Positions 1 to 8,225 of a DNA stretch of 64,000 nucleotides are shown here, one piece after another (position 1 is the stretch's first letter; each line of letters opens with the position of its first letter). This DNA is from Candidatus Binatia bacterium (GTDB lineage Bacteria; Desulfobacterota; Binatia; UBA12015), in assembly GCA_029248525.1 (NCBI GenBank), contig JAQWJE010000049.1, positions 799,836 to 863,835 on the forward strand. The letters run 5' to 3'. The notes beneath the pieces are model-generated. The model saw only the letters and a program-made list of their open reading frames with translations, ran no database searches and was not told the origin of the DNA. Both the position numbers and the translations under genes were made by a program.

Positions 1-850
1 CCGCAAGCAGGATTCTGTCGTGACGGTAGTTGTCGACGATGCGTTCGTTGATGAAAAACTCACTCAACCAAAAACTCTCCTGAATGGTCCACCCAGTCGA
101 GGTGCGGGTGTCGAGCAAGTTCTGGAGTTCAGCCTCGGTGGGAGGGCCGGTGGAGGCTTCCGGCCGGGGAGTTCCGCTGTCGACGATGATCCGCCAGCGA
201 CGGTGCCCCGCGGGGAAGAGGGCGACGATTCCATCGCGGGAAAGGCAGGCCCGAATAAATTGAGGATCAAAATCCTGATCGATAGAGAAGTCGCCGAGGA
301 TCCAGCGGCGATCGACGGAAGCGCCCGGGAAGTCGAGGTGGAGTCCGTGGCGGACTCGCGAATGCGCACCATCGGTTCCGATCATCCAGGGGAAGCGCGC
401 CTCGGAATCCCCTTCCGCCTCTGAGTGAATCTGGCAGGTGATACCGTCCGCATCGGGACGAAATTCACCCAGTGAAGTGTTGCGCTCGACCTCGACGCCC
501 TGTTCGCGGAGCCGTTCGATCAGGGTGGCCTCGGTCGCGGATTGCGGAAGAAGCAAGCCGGTCGGGATCGGCGAACTCGGTTCGTTCAGGACGATTCTGC
601 CGATGGTTTCTTCAGCCGTCTGGAGGATGGCCCCCTGCAGGATCTGGGCATCCTCATGTTGCTGGAACCGTTCATGGGGAAGGCTGCTGTCGAGGGTCTC
701 CAGTGTCCGTTGCCAGACGACGAGAGCCTTCGATAAGGAAGTCGGTCCCGCTTGCGCATCGATGATGCGCACCTCGCATCCATGCCAGAGAAGCCGGTGG
801 GCTGCGGCGAGCCCTACCGGCCCTGCACCCACTACAAGAATTGGTTCCAT
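1..850 (-). CDS. FAD-dependent aromatic-ring monooxygenase (PHBH/TfdB type), 3' end cut by window edge
   Basis: The minus strand is open from an ATG at 850 to the window edge, about 283 codons. The protein begins MEPILVVGAGPVGLAAAH, a Rossmann GxGxxG dinucleotide motif at residues 8-13 that binds FAD, followed by an acidic beta2 end (RIIDAQ). A GTDGAHSRVR stretch around residue 137 is the DG motif that contacts FAD and NAD(P)H in the p-hydroxybenzoate hydroxylase family. The family hydroxylates phenolic or polyketide rings using NAD(P)H and O2 in the cytoplasm; the substrate here cannot be read. The second GD FAD motif expected in the C-terminal half would lie beyond the window. It is followed upstream by a 74-bp gap and then the channel gene on the same strand, so they may be cotranscribed. 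Confidence 0.85.
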   Translation of the reverse strand, partial: MEPILVVGAGPVGLAAAHRLLWHGCEVRIIDAQAGPTSLSKALVVWQRTLETLDSSLPHERFQQHEDAQILQGAILQTAEETIGRIVLNEPSSPIPTGLLLPQSATEATLIERLREQGVEVERNTSLGEFRPDADGITCQIHSEAEGDSEARFPWMIGTDGAHSRVRHGLHLDFPGASVDRRWILGDFSIDQDFDPQFIRACLSRDGIVALFPAGHRRWRIIVDSGTPRPEASTGPPTEAELQNLLDTRTSTGWTIQESFWLSEFFINERIVDNYRHDRILLA

Positions 851-924
851 CGTTGGCATTGCCAGGCTCTGTCCTTTGCAACCGGTTCGCGTTGCGATCA
901 CAGCGGCTTTCAAGAGAGACATTT

Positions 925-2100
925 CTAGTCTCGCGGAGGCACCTCGAGGTGTTGCTTTGAAGCATCGACATAGCGAGCGAGGATGCCCAGCCATTCGGAT
1001 GTTTCCATAATCTGGAGAATCGAGGAGTTGACGTCGCGGCGCAATGGGCTGTGACGCGGGAACCCGAAGGCATAGAATCCGGGATCAAAAGTTTGCGGCA
1101 AGATCGAGAGTTCTCCCGTCCCGTCTCTTTTGACGCCATAGGCCAAAACGGGTTCGTCGTTCACGAAAGTGTCGATTTTACCGGCCTTCACGGCGTCGAG
1201 GCCTGCCTCGGTATTCGGGAAAGTGGAATAGAGAATGAAGTTCTGACGCAGATATTCCGCCCCGGTAGAACCGGCAAGTGCTCCTACGCGGACCCGCGAA
1301 AGGTCGGCCGGACCCTGAATCCGCGGTGTAAGCTGCGTCACGGTCAGGGCGGATGCCATTGCTCCGGTCAACCCGGCAAGGGCAAACAGGGAGATGAACA
1401 TCCATACCAGTGCGAGACCTCGCCCCAATGGTGTGATGGGTGATTTGTCGCCGTAGCCAACGGTGGTCATGGTGACCGCTGACCACCAGAAGCCGGCACC
1501 GATTCCGTCAGCTGCCGAGCCTCCAAATTGCGCCGGGTTTCGTCGATGCTCGGCTGCCCAGATCAGAACTCCGGTGACGAGCAGAATCAGGAAGAGAAGT
1601 CCGGCCGAACGCAGAAAGGATTTGGAAAAAAGCCGATTCAGAAACTCCCACCAGCCGCCCGATTCGCCGGACTTTACGGCCATCGCGAGGCCGGTGCCAA
1701 AGAAAGGATACGAGAACTCGATGATTTGGTTGCGCTGGGCGGTCATTCCGATAGCGGCTACGGCGATCTGGACTTTATCTTGGCGAGTCGACTCGATCAA
1801 TTTCTCGAGTTCGAGTTCGTGGATCTCGAATTCGAGATTCAGATCTTCGGCGATCGCACGCCATAGGTCGATGCTGATCCCGGTCCAGGTCCCATCGGGA
1901 AGCTGGAAGGAAAAGGGCGGGGCGTTCTTGGTCCCGATGCGCAGCTTTTTCGCTTTGCTGTCGGGCTTGGCACTTGTGGCCGCGTCGGTCGTGCCGGAAG
2001 CTGGGGGCTCCGGTGCCGCCACTAGATTGGCTGGCGCGAGCAGCAGTGCGAGGGAGAGCAGGGCCACTCCATGGAGAATTCTTTTTATCGGATGGTTCAA
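925..2100 (-). CDS. GluR0-type ligand-gated potassium channel (prokaryotic ionotropic glutamate receptor)
   Basis: The architecture is that of prokaryotic glutamate-receptor channels. A signal peptide (1-29) is followed by the first half of a periplasmic amino-acid-binding (SBP_bac_3) domain at about 52-145, with the FSYPF block and Arg123 where the ligand alpha-carboxylate is bound. Then come TM1 (about 164-183), a re-entrant pore with TTVGYGDKS (212-220, K+ selectivity filter), TM2 (226-252) and the second half of the binding domain to 391. Ligand binding outside the membrane should open a K+ pore. I place the start at TTG 2100: AGGA lies about 8 bp upstream, the TTG overlaps the stop of the upstream gene (TTGA), and the signal peptide follows directly. 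An upstream in-frame start at 2232 would add 44 residues of non-signal sequence inside the neighbouring gene. The ligand is inferred to be an amino acid, not shown. Confidence 0.88.
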   Translation of the reverse strand: MNHPIKRILHGVALLSLALLLAPANLVAAPEPPASGTTDAATSAKPDSKAKKLRIGTKNAPPFSFQLPDGTWTGISIDLWRAIAEDLNLEFEIHELELEKLIESTRQDKVQIAVAAIGMTAQRNQIIEFSYPFFGTGLAMAVKSGESGGWWEFLNRLFSKSFLRSAGLLFLILLVTGVLIWAAEHRRNPAQFGGSAADGIGAGFWWSAVTMTTVGYGDKSPITPLGRGLALVWMFISLFALAGLTGAMASALTVTQLTPRIQGPADLSRVRVGALAGSTGAEYLRQNFILYSTFPNTEAGLDAVKAGKIDTFVNDEPVLAYGVKRDGTGELSILPQTFDPGFYAFGFPRHSPLRRDVNSSILQIMETSEWLGILARYVDASKQHLEVPPRD

Positions 2101-2570
2101 TTCAAATCCTGTTCGACCGGTGCGGGGCTGCTTTGGCGCAGAGAGAGGGTCAGCATCAGTGTTGCGAGAGCGACCATGGCGAGGTTGAGCCGGGCGCCCG
2201 GAGGCGTCTGGAGGGTCTCCAGGGGTTTCCATAGGCCGATGCCAATCCGTCCAAGATACTCGATGAGCATCCCCAGGTACATCAGCGGGACCAGTGCCCG
2301 ATAGCGCAGCAACACGACCAGATAGAGCAGCCCGACCAGCAGTTGCGATAGTCCCCAGAGCGCAAAGATGGTGATCACCGCGCCGGCGGCCGCCGGCGTG
2401 TAGCTATCGAGCGGGATGGTGGCGATGGACTGGGCGCCCCCATCCGCGCGAAAGATATGAATCAGGCTGCGGGCAATTGTCACCCCGACCAGCGGGATAA
2501 AGGCCAGGAGGGCAAGCTTGTGCCCCTCGTACCGATTGCTCACCTCGCGGGGCAGGAGAAGATTCAACAT
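2097..2570 (-). CDS. Small integral membrane protein of unknown function
   Basis: 157 residues with four hydrophobic segments: about 19-40, 57-85 (with a VITIFALWGLSQLLVGLLYL core), 87-107 and 128-145. No enzyme motif was recognised. Its stop codon overlaps the putative TTG start of the GluR0-like channel by 2 bp, so the two genes are probably translated from one message. A role as channel partner is speculation. The ATG at 2570 is the only sensible start. Confidence 0.7.
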   Translation of the reverse strand: MLNLLLPREVSNRYEGHKLALLAFIPLVGVTIARSLIHIFRADGGAQSIATIPLDSYTPAAAGAVITIFALWGLSQLLVGLLYLVVLLRYRALVPLMYLGMLIEYLGRIGIGLWKPLETLQTPPGARLNLAMVALATLMLTLSLRQSSPAPVEQDLN

Positions 2571-2688
2571 GGCGGAAGTCTAGGAGATTATGATCATGGG
2601 GGCCAACGTTGTCGCCTCGCGTACGGTTTCTGCCTCGAGCATGCTCTTCCCTGATGGCACCGAATTGGCGAGGCTGTAGAGCCAGCGC

Positions 2689-3606
2689 ATGTCCCGAAAA
2701 GAGATTTCTTTTTCCGCCAGTGGAGGTACGCAGCTTCGCGGAGTCCTCTACCTTCCCGAACAGGACACGCCGTGCGCCGGGGTTGTCATGGCGCACGGGT
2801 TTTCCGCGGTAAAGGAAATGTGTCTCCCGGACCTTGCCGAATTTCTCTCGGTCTCGGGCCTGGCTGTTCTGCTTTATGATCATCGGAATCTGGGGGAGAG
2901 CGGGGGAGATCCGCGTCAGGAGATCAATCCGTGGGCACAGACCATCGATTATCAGCACGCATTGGCGTGGATGGCGGCTCATCCGCAGGTCGATTCTGGG
3001 CGACTGGCGGTTTATGGCAGGAGTTTCAGCGGGGGCGAGGTTTTGGTGCTTGGCTCGGTGGATGCCACGATTCGCGCGGTGGTTGCCAATGCTCCTCTCG
3101 CGGGAATGCCCGGCACAGACTATCGCGATACCGCCCATGCCTGGACCAAGATTCGGGATGCCCTGGCCGCTCCGGGTCCGGAGGCGCTGTCCAGAAGCGC
3201 TCAGGCACCGCCGATGGAATTGGCTGTGGTTGACGATCCCGAGGGATCGACTCGTCCCGCCTTCCTTCCTCAGGAAGAAGCAGCCGCCTGGTTCCTCCGG
3301 CATGGTGGTTCCGTCAAATCGACCTGGCGGAATGAAGTGACGCTAGCCAATGCTTTTGACTGTGACCCTCCGTTTGATCCGGGCCAGTGCATCGCTCATT
3401 TGCAGGCTCCTCTGCTGATGGTCGTGGCTACCGAAGACCGGCTTGCCCTGACCTCTGTGGCGCTCGATGCATTTGCGCGAGCCCCCGAGCCCAAACAATT
3501 GGAAATGGTCAGCGGCGACCATTTTGTGGCTTACGAGGGCGTAGCGTTCACGCAGGTCGCCACCGTGGTTCGGGATTTCCTGCACCGGCATCTAGCGGCC
3601 GAGTAG
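2689..3606 (+). CDS. Alpha/beta hydrolase (dienelactone-hydrolase/peptidase S15-like)
   Basis: A 305-residue cytoplasmic alpha/beta hydrolase without signal peptide. The oxyanion-hole region MAHGFSAVKE lies at 34-43. YDHRNLGESGG at 63-73 is the usual loop after beta5. The nucleophile elbow YGRSFSGG (109-116) has Ser112 in a GxSxS form. VVATEDRLAL carries the likely acid and GDHFVAYEG near residue 280 the catalytic His. Proteins of this group hydrolyse esters, thioesters or amides; the substrate is unknown. The gene stands alone, convergent with the beta-helix gene and divergent from the channel operon. Confidence 0.85.
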   Translation: MSRKEISFSASGGTQLRGVLYLPEQDTPCAGVVMAHGFSAVKEMCLPDLAEFLSVSGLAVLLYDHRNLGESGGDPRQEINPWAQTIDYQHALAWMAAHPQVDSGRLAVYGRSFSGGEVLVLGSVDATIRAVVANAPLAGMPGTDYRDTAHAWTKIRDALAAPGPEALSRSAQAPPMELAVVDDPEGSTRPAFLPQEEAAAWFLRHGGSVKSTWRNEVTLANAFDCDPPFDPGQCIAHLQAPLLMVVATEDRLALTSVALDAFARAPEPKQLEMVSGDHFVAYEGVAFTQVATVVRDFLHRHLAAE

Positions 3607-3660
3607 CGCACCGACCAAGCCCCGAGGGATACCGGCCATGCCTTCGCGGGCGGTCAGCAC

Positions 3661-5181
3661 TTAGCGGACGATGAGTCCGCGCTTCTTGGGCTGCGAGTTG
3701 GCTCCGAAGCGATCGAAGGCCGTCGCGTAGAGCATGTATTTCCCCCGGGGGAATTCATACGTCACGGTTGCCTCGGCACCCGGCGGGCGTCGCGCTTGAA
3801 AGACCATCTCGTCGCGAATCAGATCGATCGCGTAAAAGTCTATATGGACCAGCGCATCCTCGTTGTCCCCCGAGCGGGTAGCATCGATCATCACGGTGTA
3901 GCTTTCAGTGCCCTTGTTGAGAATTTTTTTCTGCAGAGCGACTTTTGGCACCGGGTTTTGCAGGGCGCTGCAGGCGCCGAATTGAGCTTCCAGAACCCCC
4001 TGGTCGATCGCGCTGATAATCTGGTCGTGGTCGAAGTCGGCCGCCGATACCCAATTCGAGTCTGTCGGCGTGCTGCCGAGGGCATTCTCGAGGAGGTTAC
4101 GGTCCAGCTGATCGACGATCGTGTCCCCGTTGAAGTCAGCGGTGCACCCGGGAAGCGTCTGGGTCACAGACTTTTTGCGGAGCGTGCGGTTGGCTGTGGC
4201 GGATTGCTCGATGCGGATGGGTTCGGTGGCGAAGACGTCCCTCTTGCAAGCCTCGAAAAAGGGGCGCACCAGAGTGTTATCGGCTGCCTGGTTCCAGACG
4301 CAATCGCCGGTCACTTTCAGAAAGCGACAATTCTCGAAAGTATTGTTGCTCGAATGGTCGCTGATGCGAAGGGTGCCCACGAACTGGTCATAGTCGAATG
4401 TATTATTATCGTTGTCGTTTTCCAGCCAATGCTTTTCAGCCTCGCCCCAGAAATTATGGCTGAAGGAATTTTCGTCCGAATCGCGCATCTCCAACCCTTG
4501 GCGCCCGCCGGTGCTATGGTTGCCCCGGATCTCGTTGCGATCGGCACCGATGATGTAGACCTGTTCAAATCCGTTGTCGATGAAGGTGTTGTTTTCGATG
4601 AGGCTGTTGGTGGATGCGGTGAGGTGGAGCCCTTCGTTCCCATTGTTCTGGACCAGGTTGTCCCGCATGGTGACTCGCAGGGAGTTGGCGATATCGACCC
4701 CGTAGCCAGTTCCGTTGGCGTCGGGATCGAACCAACCATTATCCTCGGCAATATTGCTTTCGAGGAGAATATCGTTCGAATTCGCCACGTAGATCCCCCA
4801 CCAGAAACCGCGCACGGTGCAATTGCGAACGGTGGAGTTCTCGCTGGGCCTCGTGGCTGAGCCAACCTTGATGCCGAAAGCTTCCTTGGCCCTGTCCTGA
4901 GGTCCGGTGATCGAGTAACCGGCACAATCGAGCGTCACATCCGAATTGATCCGCAGGCCGATCAATTCGGCCGAGGGGTTGGCAGGGTCACGGGTGCAAG
5001 GGCCCAGATCCTCGGTCATGGTGTAGTTCTCGACCACACGATCCCCGCAGGCGCATGGGATCTCGCCCCCGCACTCGGCTTGAGCCATCCGCCCGGCAAA
5101 GGACGGATTCGCGAGCAGCAGGAGGATCGGAATCAAAAGGACGCTGGTCCATGACAGAGTTTGGTGACATCGAGCAGTCAT
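3661..5181 (-). CDS. Secreted right-handed beta-helix protein with C-terminal dockerin-like repeat
   Basis: 506 residues. A signal peptide (about 1-29, ending SFAGRMA) is followed by a long series of N-rich beta-helix coils (about 75-330) with repeated patterns such as SLIENNTFIDNG and NEIRGNHST, typical of PbH1/NosD-like parallel beta-helices found in polysaccharide lyases and surface proteins. At about 350-410 lie two Ca2+-binding-loop-like repeats (ADFNGDTIVDQLD and ADFDHDQIISAID), the pattern of type I dockerins. A beta-sandwich-like tail follows. Location is presumably extracellular. No catalytic residues are identifiable, so binding or adhesion is as likely as carbohydrate cleavage. No cohesin is encoded nearby. 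Confidence 0.85.
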   Translation of the reverse strand: MTARCHQTLSWTSVLLIPILLLLANPSFAGRMAQAECGGEIPCACGDRVVENYTMTEDLGPCTRDPANPSAELIGLRINSDVTLDCAGYSITGPQDRAKEAFGIKVGSATRPSENSTVRNCTVRGFWWGIYVANSNDILLESNIAEDNGWFDPDANGTGYGVDIANSLRVTMRDNLVQNNGNEGLHLTASTNSLIENNTFIDNGFEQVYIIGADRNEIRGNHSTGGRQGLEMRDSDENSFSHNFWGEAEKHWLENDNDNNTFDYDQFVGTLRISDHSSNNTFENCRFLKVTGDCVWNQAADNTLVRPFFEACKRDVFATEPIRIEQSATANRTLRKKSVTQTLPGCTADFNGDTIVDQLDRNLLENALGSTPTDSNWVSAADFDHDQIISAIDQGVLEAQFGACSALQNPVPKVALQKKILNKGTESYTVMIDATRSGDNEDALVHIDFYAIDLIRDEMVFQARRPPGAEATVTYEFPRGKYMLYATAFDRFGANSQPKKRGLIVR

Positions 5182-5313
5182 GGAATTGACTCTAAAGGAG
5201 TTCCGAAAGGAGTGGAAGCCGCAGCGGCGAGTTGCGTCCGAGTGCGCTGGTGGGTTTTAATTCCAGTAAAAACAAGCTTTTATAGGGATAGGTGGTTTGG
5301 CTTGGCACTTGTC

Positions 5314-5344
5314 ATGCCCCAAGGCAGGGCAACCGCAGGGGCAT
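5314..5344. terminator. Inverted repeat downstream of the glycosylase gene (possible terminator)
   Basis: ATGCCCC (5314-5320) and GGGGCAT (5338-5344) form a perfect 7-bp stem with a 17-nt loop just past the stop of the AlkA-like gene on the minus strand. No U-tract follows, so intrinsic termination is uncertain. Confidence 0.3.
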
Positions 5345-5348
5345 CGGC

Positions 5349-5957
5349 TCAGTCCAGAGAGCGCCAGCAATACCAGGAGCCGATCGAGGCATAAGGGTGC
5401 CAGAGGGCCGCGATGGCCTCCATCTCGGGTGGTGAGGGCCGCTCGGCGAGTCCATAGAGTTGTTGCATCGCATTCTGGACGCCCAAATCGCCGCAAGGCA
5501 GAATATCGGTTCTTCCGAGAACGAAAATCAGAAACATTTGAGCGGTCCAGACTCCGATTCCCTTCACGCAGGTCAAGGTCTCGATGACTCGGGCATCGGA
5601 AAGGTGGCCGAGGCGCGAAAGCTGGATGCGTCCGTCGGCGGTCCGATCGCAAAGGTCGCGGATATAGCGAAGTTTCTGGGGACTCACCCCGGCACCCCGG
5701 ATCTCCTCGTCGGTCAACCCCGCGAGTGCTTCCGGGCAGATTCGCCCGCCGGCGGCTGCCGCCAGGCGTCGGCCAATCGTGGCTGCGGCCTGCGTCGAGA
5801 CTTGTTGGGATAGAATCGATTGCGCGAGCGAGGCAAAGCGATCCCGGCGCACCCGCAGGGTGCACGGGCCGATCTTTCCGATGACCTCTGCCAAAGTGGG
5901 GTCCACGCGCCTTAGATGACGGGCGCCCTCGGCGCATATCTGACGATCGATAGGCAT
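5349..5957 (-). CDS. DNA-3-methyladenine glycosylase II-like (HhH-GPD)
   Basis: 202 residues, the size of short AlkA/Mag-type glycosylases that lack the extra N-terminal domain of E. coli AlkA. SILSQQVSTQAA (about 47-58) is the conserved substrate-pocket helix. The helix-hairpin-helix LTCVKGIGVWTAQMFL (about 129-144) is followed by the catalytic Asp in GDLGVQNA. It should excise alkylated purines in base-excision repair in the cytoplasm. It stands alone, divergent from the ole operon. The overlapping longer frame starting near 6000 is a shadow. Confidence 0.88.
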   Translation of the reverse strand: MPIDRQICAEGARHLRRVDPTLAEVIGKIGPCTLRVRRDRFASLAQSILSQQVSTQAAATIGRRLAAAAGGRICPEALAGLTDEEIRGAGVSPQKLRYIRDLCDRTADGRIQLSRLGHLSDARVIETLTCVKGIGVWTAQMFLIFVLGRTDILPCGDLGVQNAMQQLYGLAERPSPPEMEAIAALWHPYASIGSWYCWRSLD

Positions 5958-6305
5958 GGCATCGTTTTGACCGATCCGGCGCTCTCTGGCGAGCCGTCAT
6001 GGTCTTGCTCCGTTGCCCCGGCCGGATCGAGGTCCGCCGAGGATCCCTCTGTGGATAGTTTTCCTCAATGCTGATTTACCGTGTTGATAGATTTCCGTGG
6101 TTTTCCCACAGGATTTCCACAGGAGGGAAGATTTCTCGCGCCCCGCAACCATGCCCGGCCGCTGCGGGCCTTTTAGGCTTCGTGGCGGGGCCGCTCCCCT
6201 TGGGCTAAAGCCAGCCTGCTGTCTCGGACTCGAGTGTACGGGGGCCGGGCGAGCACCTCGCTGGCCAGATCGGCCAGAGTTTCAGCGGAACCGGCCGGGA
6301 GCGGA
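5958..6305. other. 348-bp divergent intergenic region with DnaA-box-like sequences
   Basis: This region separates the minus-strand glycosylase from the ole operon and must carry both promoters. Its middle (about 6050-6125) is locally AT-richer and has TGTGGATAG near 6050 (8 of 9 to the DnaA box on the minus strand) plus two weaker 7 of 9 matches in the TTTCCCACAGGATTTCCACA stretch. No replication gene is near, so an origin is not claimed. An in-frame ATG at 6234 would extend OleA by 24 low-complexity residues and is not used. Confidence 0.4.
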
Positions 6306-7322
6306 ATGAATTTCGACAACCTATCGATTGTGAGCGTGCGCCATGTGGACGCCCCGCACAGCATCACCTCGGCCGCAATCCAGAGCGAACTCGAAGAAAC
6401 CATGGAACGACTGGGCATGCCGCCCAATCTGCTCGAATCAGTCGCCGGCATTCGCGAGCGCCGCTATTGGGACGAGGGAGTCCAGCCCAGTGATGCGGCA
6501 ACTCTGGCGGCCGAAGCGGTTCTGGCCGATTCTGGTCTCGACCGATCCTGTTTGGGGATCATCGTGAACACCTCGGTTTGTCGAGATTACGTCGAGCCAT
6601 CCACGGCCTGCCTGGTCCATGGAAATCTTGGCTTGCCGGCTACCTGCATGAATATGGATGTGGGCAATGCCTGTCTTGCTTTTCTCAATGGAATGGAAGT
6701 CGTCGGCAATATGATCGAACGGGGCCAGATCGATTACGGGATGATTGTGGATGCCGAATCGAGCCGTTTTCTGGTGGAATCGACAATCGAGCGCTTGAGA
6801 CGACCGGAGACGGACCTCGCGACCTTCCGTGACGAGTTTGCCTCGCTGACCACCGGTTCGGGAGCGGTTGCGATGATTCTGGCTCGCGCGGACCTGGTGC
6901 CGGATGGACATCGCTTCCGCGGGACGTTCAGTCTGGCGGCCACCGAGCATAACCGGCTGTGCGTCGGGCAAGTCGAGCGCGGGATCACCGACACCAAGGG
7001 CTTGATGGTCGAGGGTGTGGAGTTGTCACGAAAGACCTGGGCTGGCGCCCGCCAGCATCTTGGTTTCGAGGCCTCCGATGTCGATCAATATTGTCTCCAT
7101 CAGGTCAGTCAGCGCCATGCCGAGCAGTTGGCGGAGAGTTTGGAATTGGACGTGGCGAAGACACTTCTGATTGTGGATCTGTTCGGCAATATAGGTCCGG
7201 CGTCGGTGCCGATCGTGCTGTCGAAAGCACTCGACCTCGGGCGAATTCAAAAAGGTAATCGGATTGTTCTTGCCGGGATCGGTAGCGGTCTGAACTGCAC
7301 GGTTGGCGAAATCATCTGGTGA
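6306..7322 (+). CDS. oleA: OleA, long-chain acyl-CoA head-to-head condensing enzyme (thiolase superfamily)
   Basis: 338 residues with the ketoacyl-ACP-synthase-III-like fold. Active-site Cys123 lies in VGNACLAF, His265 in YCLHQVSQRH and Asn295 in FGNIGPASVP, the Cys-His-Asn set of OleA/FabH. Glu97 in DYVEPS fits the Glu that OleA uses to abstract the alpha proton. OleA joins two fatty acyl-CoAs in a non-decarboxylative Claisen condensation to a beta-keto acid, the first step of long-chain olefin synthesis. I choose ATG 6306 because GGGAGCGG lies just upstream and homologous sequence begins here. The identity as OleA rather than FabH rests mainly on the following oleB, oleC and oleD. Confidence 0.93.
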   Translation: MNFDNLSIVSVRHVDAPHSITSAAIQSELEETMERLGMPPNLLESVAGIRERRYWDEGVQPSDAATLAAEAVLADSGLDRSCLGIIVNTSVCRDYVEPSTACLVHGNLGLPATCMNMDVGNACLAFLNGMEVVGNMIERGQIDYGMIVDAESSRFLVESTIERLRRPETDLATFRDEFASLTTGSGAVAMILARADLVPDGHRFRGTFSLAATEHNRLCVGQVERGITDTKGLMVEGVELSRKTWAGARQHLGFEASDVDQYCLHQVSQRHAEQLAESLELDVAKTLLIVDLFGNIGPASVPIVLSKALDLGRIQKGNRIVLAGIGSGLNCTVGEIIW

Positions 7323-8212
7323 GAGAGCCGGCGCACGTCGCACGGTCCCTCTATCCGTTTGCGGGCCGCTACCTTGATCGTCACGGTCTTCGTTATCATT
7401 ACCTCGATGAAGGAGAGGGCCAGCCCGTGGTCATGGTGCACGGGAATCCGACCTGGTCGTTTTATTTTCGGAATCTGGTGCTGGAGCTCAGGCGCGACCA
7501 TCGGGTTCTGGTGCCTGACCATATGGGCTGTGGCTACTCCGACAAGCCTGCTGCCGATCGCTATGGCTACCGGCTCGAGGATCGAATCGATGATCTCGAA
7601 GCCTTGCTGGATTCGTTGGATCTTCAGGAGCCGGTTACGCTGGTGGCACACGATTGGGGGGGCATGATCGCGATGGGCTGGGCTGCACGCCATCCCGATC
7701 AGGTGGGACGAATCGTTTTGATGAATACCGCGGCCTTTCATTTGCCCGACGATATGTCGATGCCGCCAATGTTATCCTTTGTCCGCGATACCCGATTGGC
7801 GGCATTTCTGGTCCGACGGGCAAACCTCTTCAGTCGCGGTGCCGGGTGGATTGCTCCCCGCAAGAGACTGTCGCGCGAGGTGCGGAATGCCTACGCCGCG
7901 CCTTATAATTCCCCGGAGAATCGTTTGGCGACACTGCGCTTCGTGCAAGATATTCCGCTTCGTCCGGGGGACCCTTCCTACGAGACCGTCAGTCAGGTCG
8001 AGCGTGGTCTGGCGCTATTTACCAGCACCCCTGTCTTGCTTCTTTGGGGGGATCAGGATTTTGTTTTCGGGCCCAAGGTGATGGGAGTTTTCGAGAAATA
8101 TTGGCCTCATGCGGAAGGACACCATTTTCCTGACGCTGGGCATTATGTCCTGGAGGATGCGGCCGCCGAAATCCCGCCAATCCTGCGCGATTTTCTGGAA
8201 AGACACCCCTGA
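7319..8212 (+). CDS. oleB: OleB, beta-lactone decarboxylase (haloalkane-dehalogenase-like)
   Basis: 297 residues, starting at a GTG that overlaps the oleA stop by 4 bp (GTGA), so translation is coupled. It is an alpha/beta hydrolase of the haloalkane dehalogenase group: HGNPTWSF (41-48) is the oxyanion-hole loop, Asp112 in VAHDWGGM the nucleophile, Asp247 in WGDQDFVF the acid and His275 in PDAGHYV the base. In Ole pathways OleB opens the beta-lactone made by OleC and releases CO2 to give the cis-olefin. Taken alone it could be called a haloalkane dehalogenase; the operon decides. Confidence 0.92.
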   Translation: MREPAHVARSLYPFAGRYLDRHGLRYHYLDEGEGQPVVMVHGNPTWSFYFRNLVLELRRDHRVLVPDHMGCGYSDKPAADRYGYRLEDRIDDLEALLDSLDLQEPVTLVAHDWGGMIAMGWAARHPDQVGRIVLMNTAAFHLPDDMSMPPMLSFVRDTRLAAFLVRRANLFSRGAGWIAPRKRLSREVRNAYAAPYNSPENRLATLRFVQDIPLRPGDPSYETVSQVERGLALFTSTPVLLLWGDQDFVFGPKVMGVFEKYWPHAEGHHFPDAGHYVLEDAAAEIPPILRDFLERHP

Positions 8213-8225
8213 CGGGCGCTCGATA

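Noticed and set aside
3796-4860. 354-codon plus-strand ORF opposite the beta-helix gene
   Set aside because: Antisense shadow; the minus strand has signal peptide and repeats.
5303-5317. Sigma54-like site TGGCAC-N6-TGC on the plus strand
   Set aside because: Good match, but the next plus-strand gene is 1 kb away and the site points into the antisense of the glycosylase gene.
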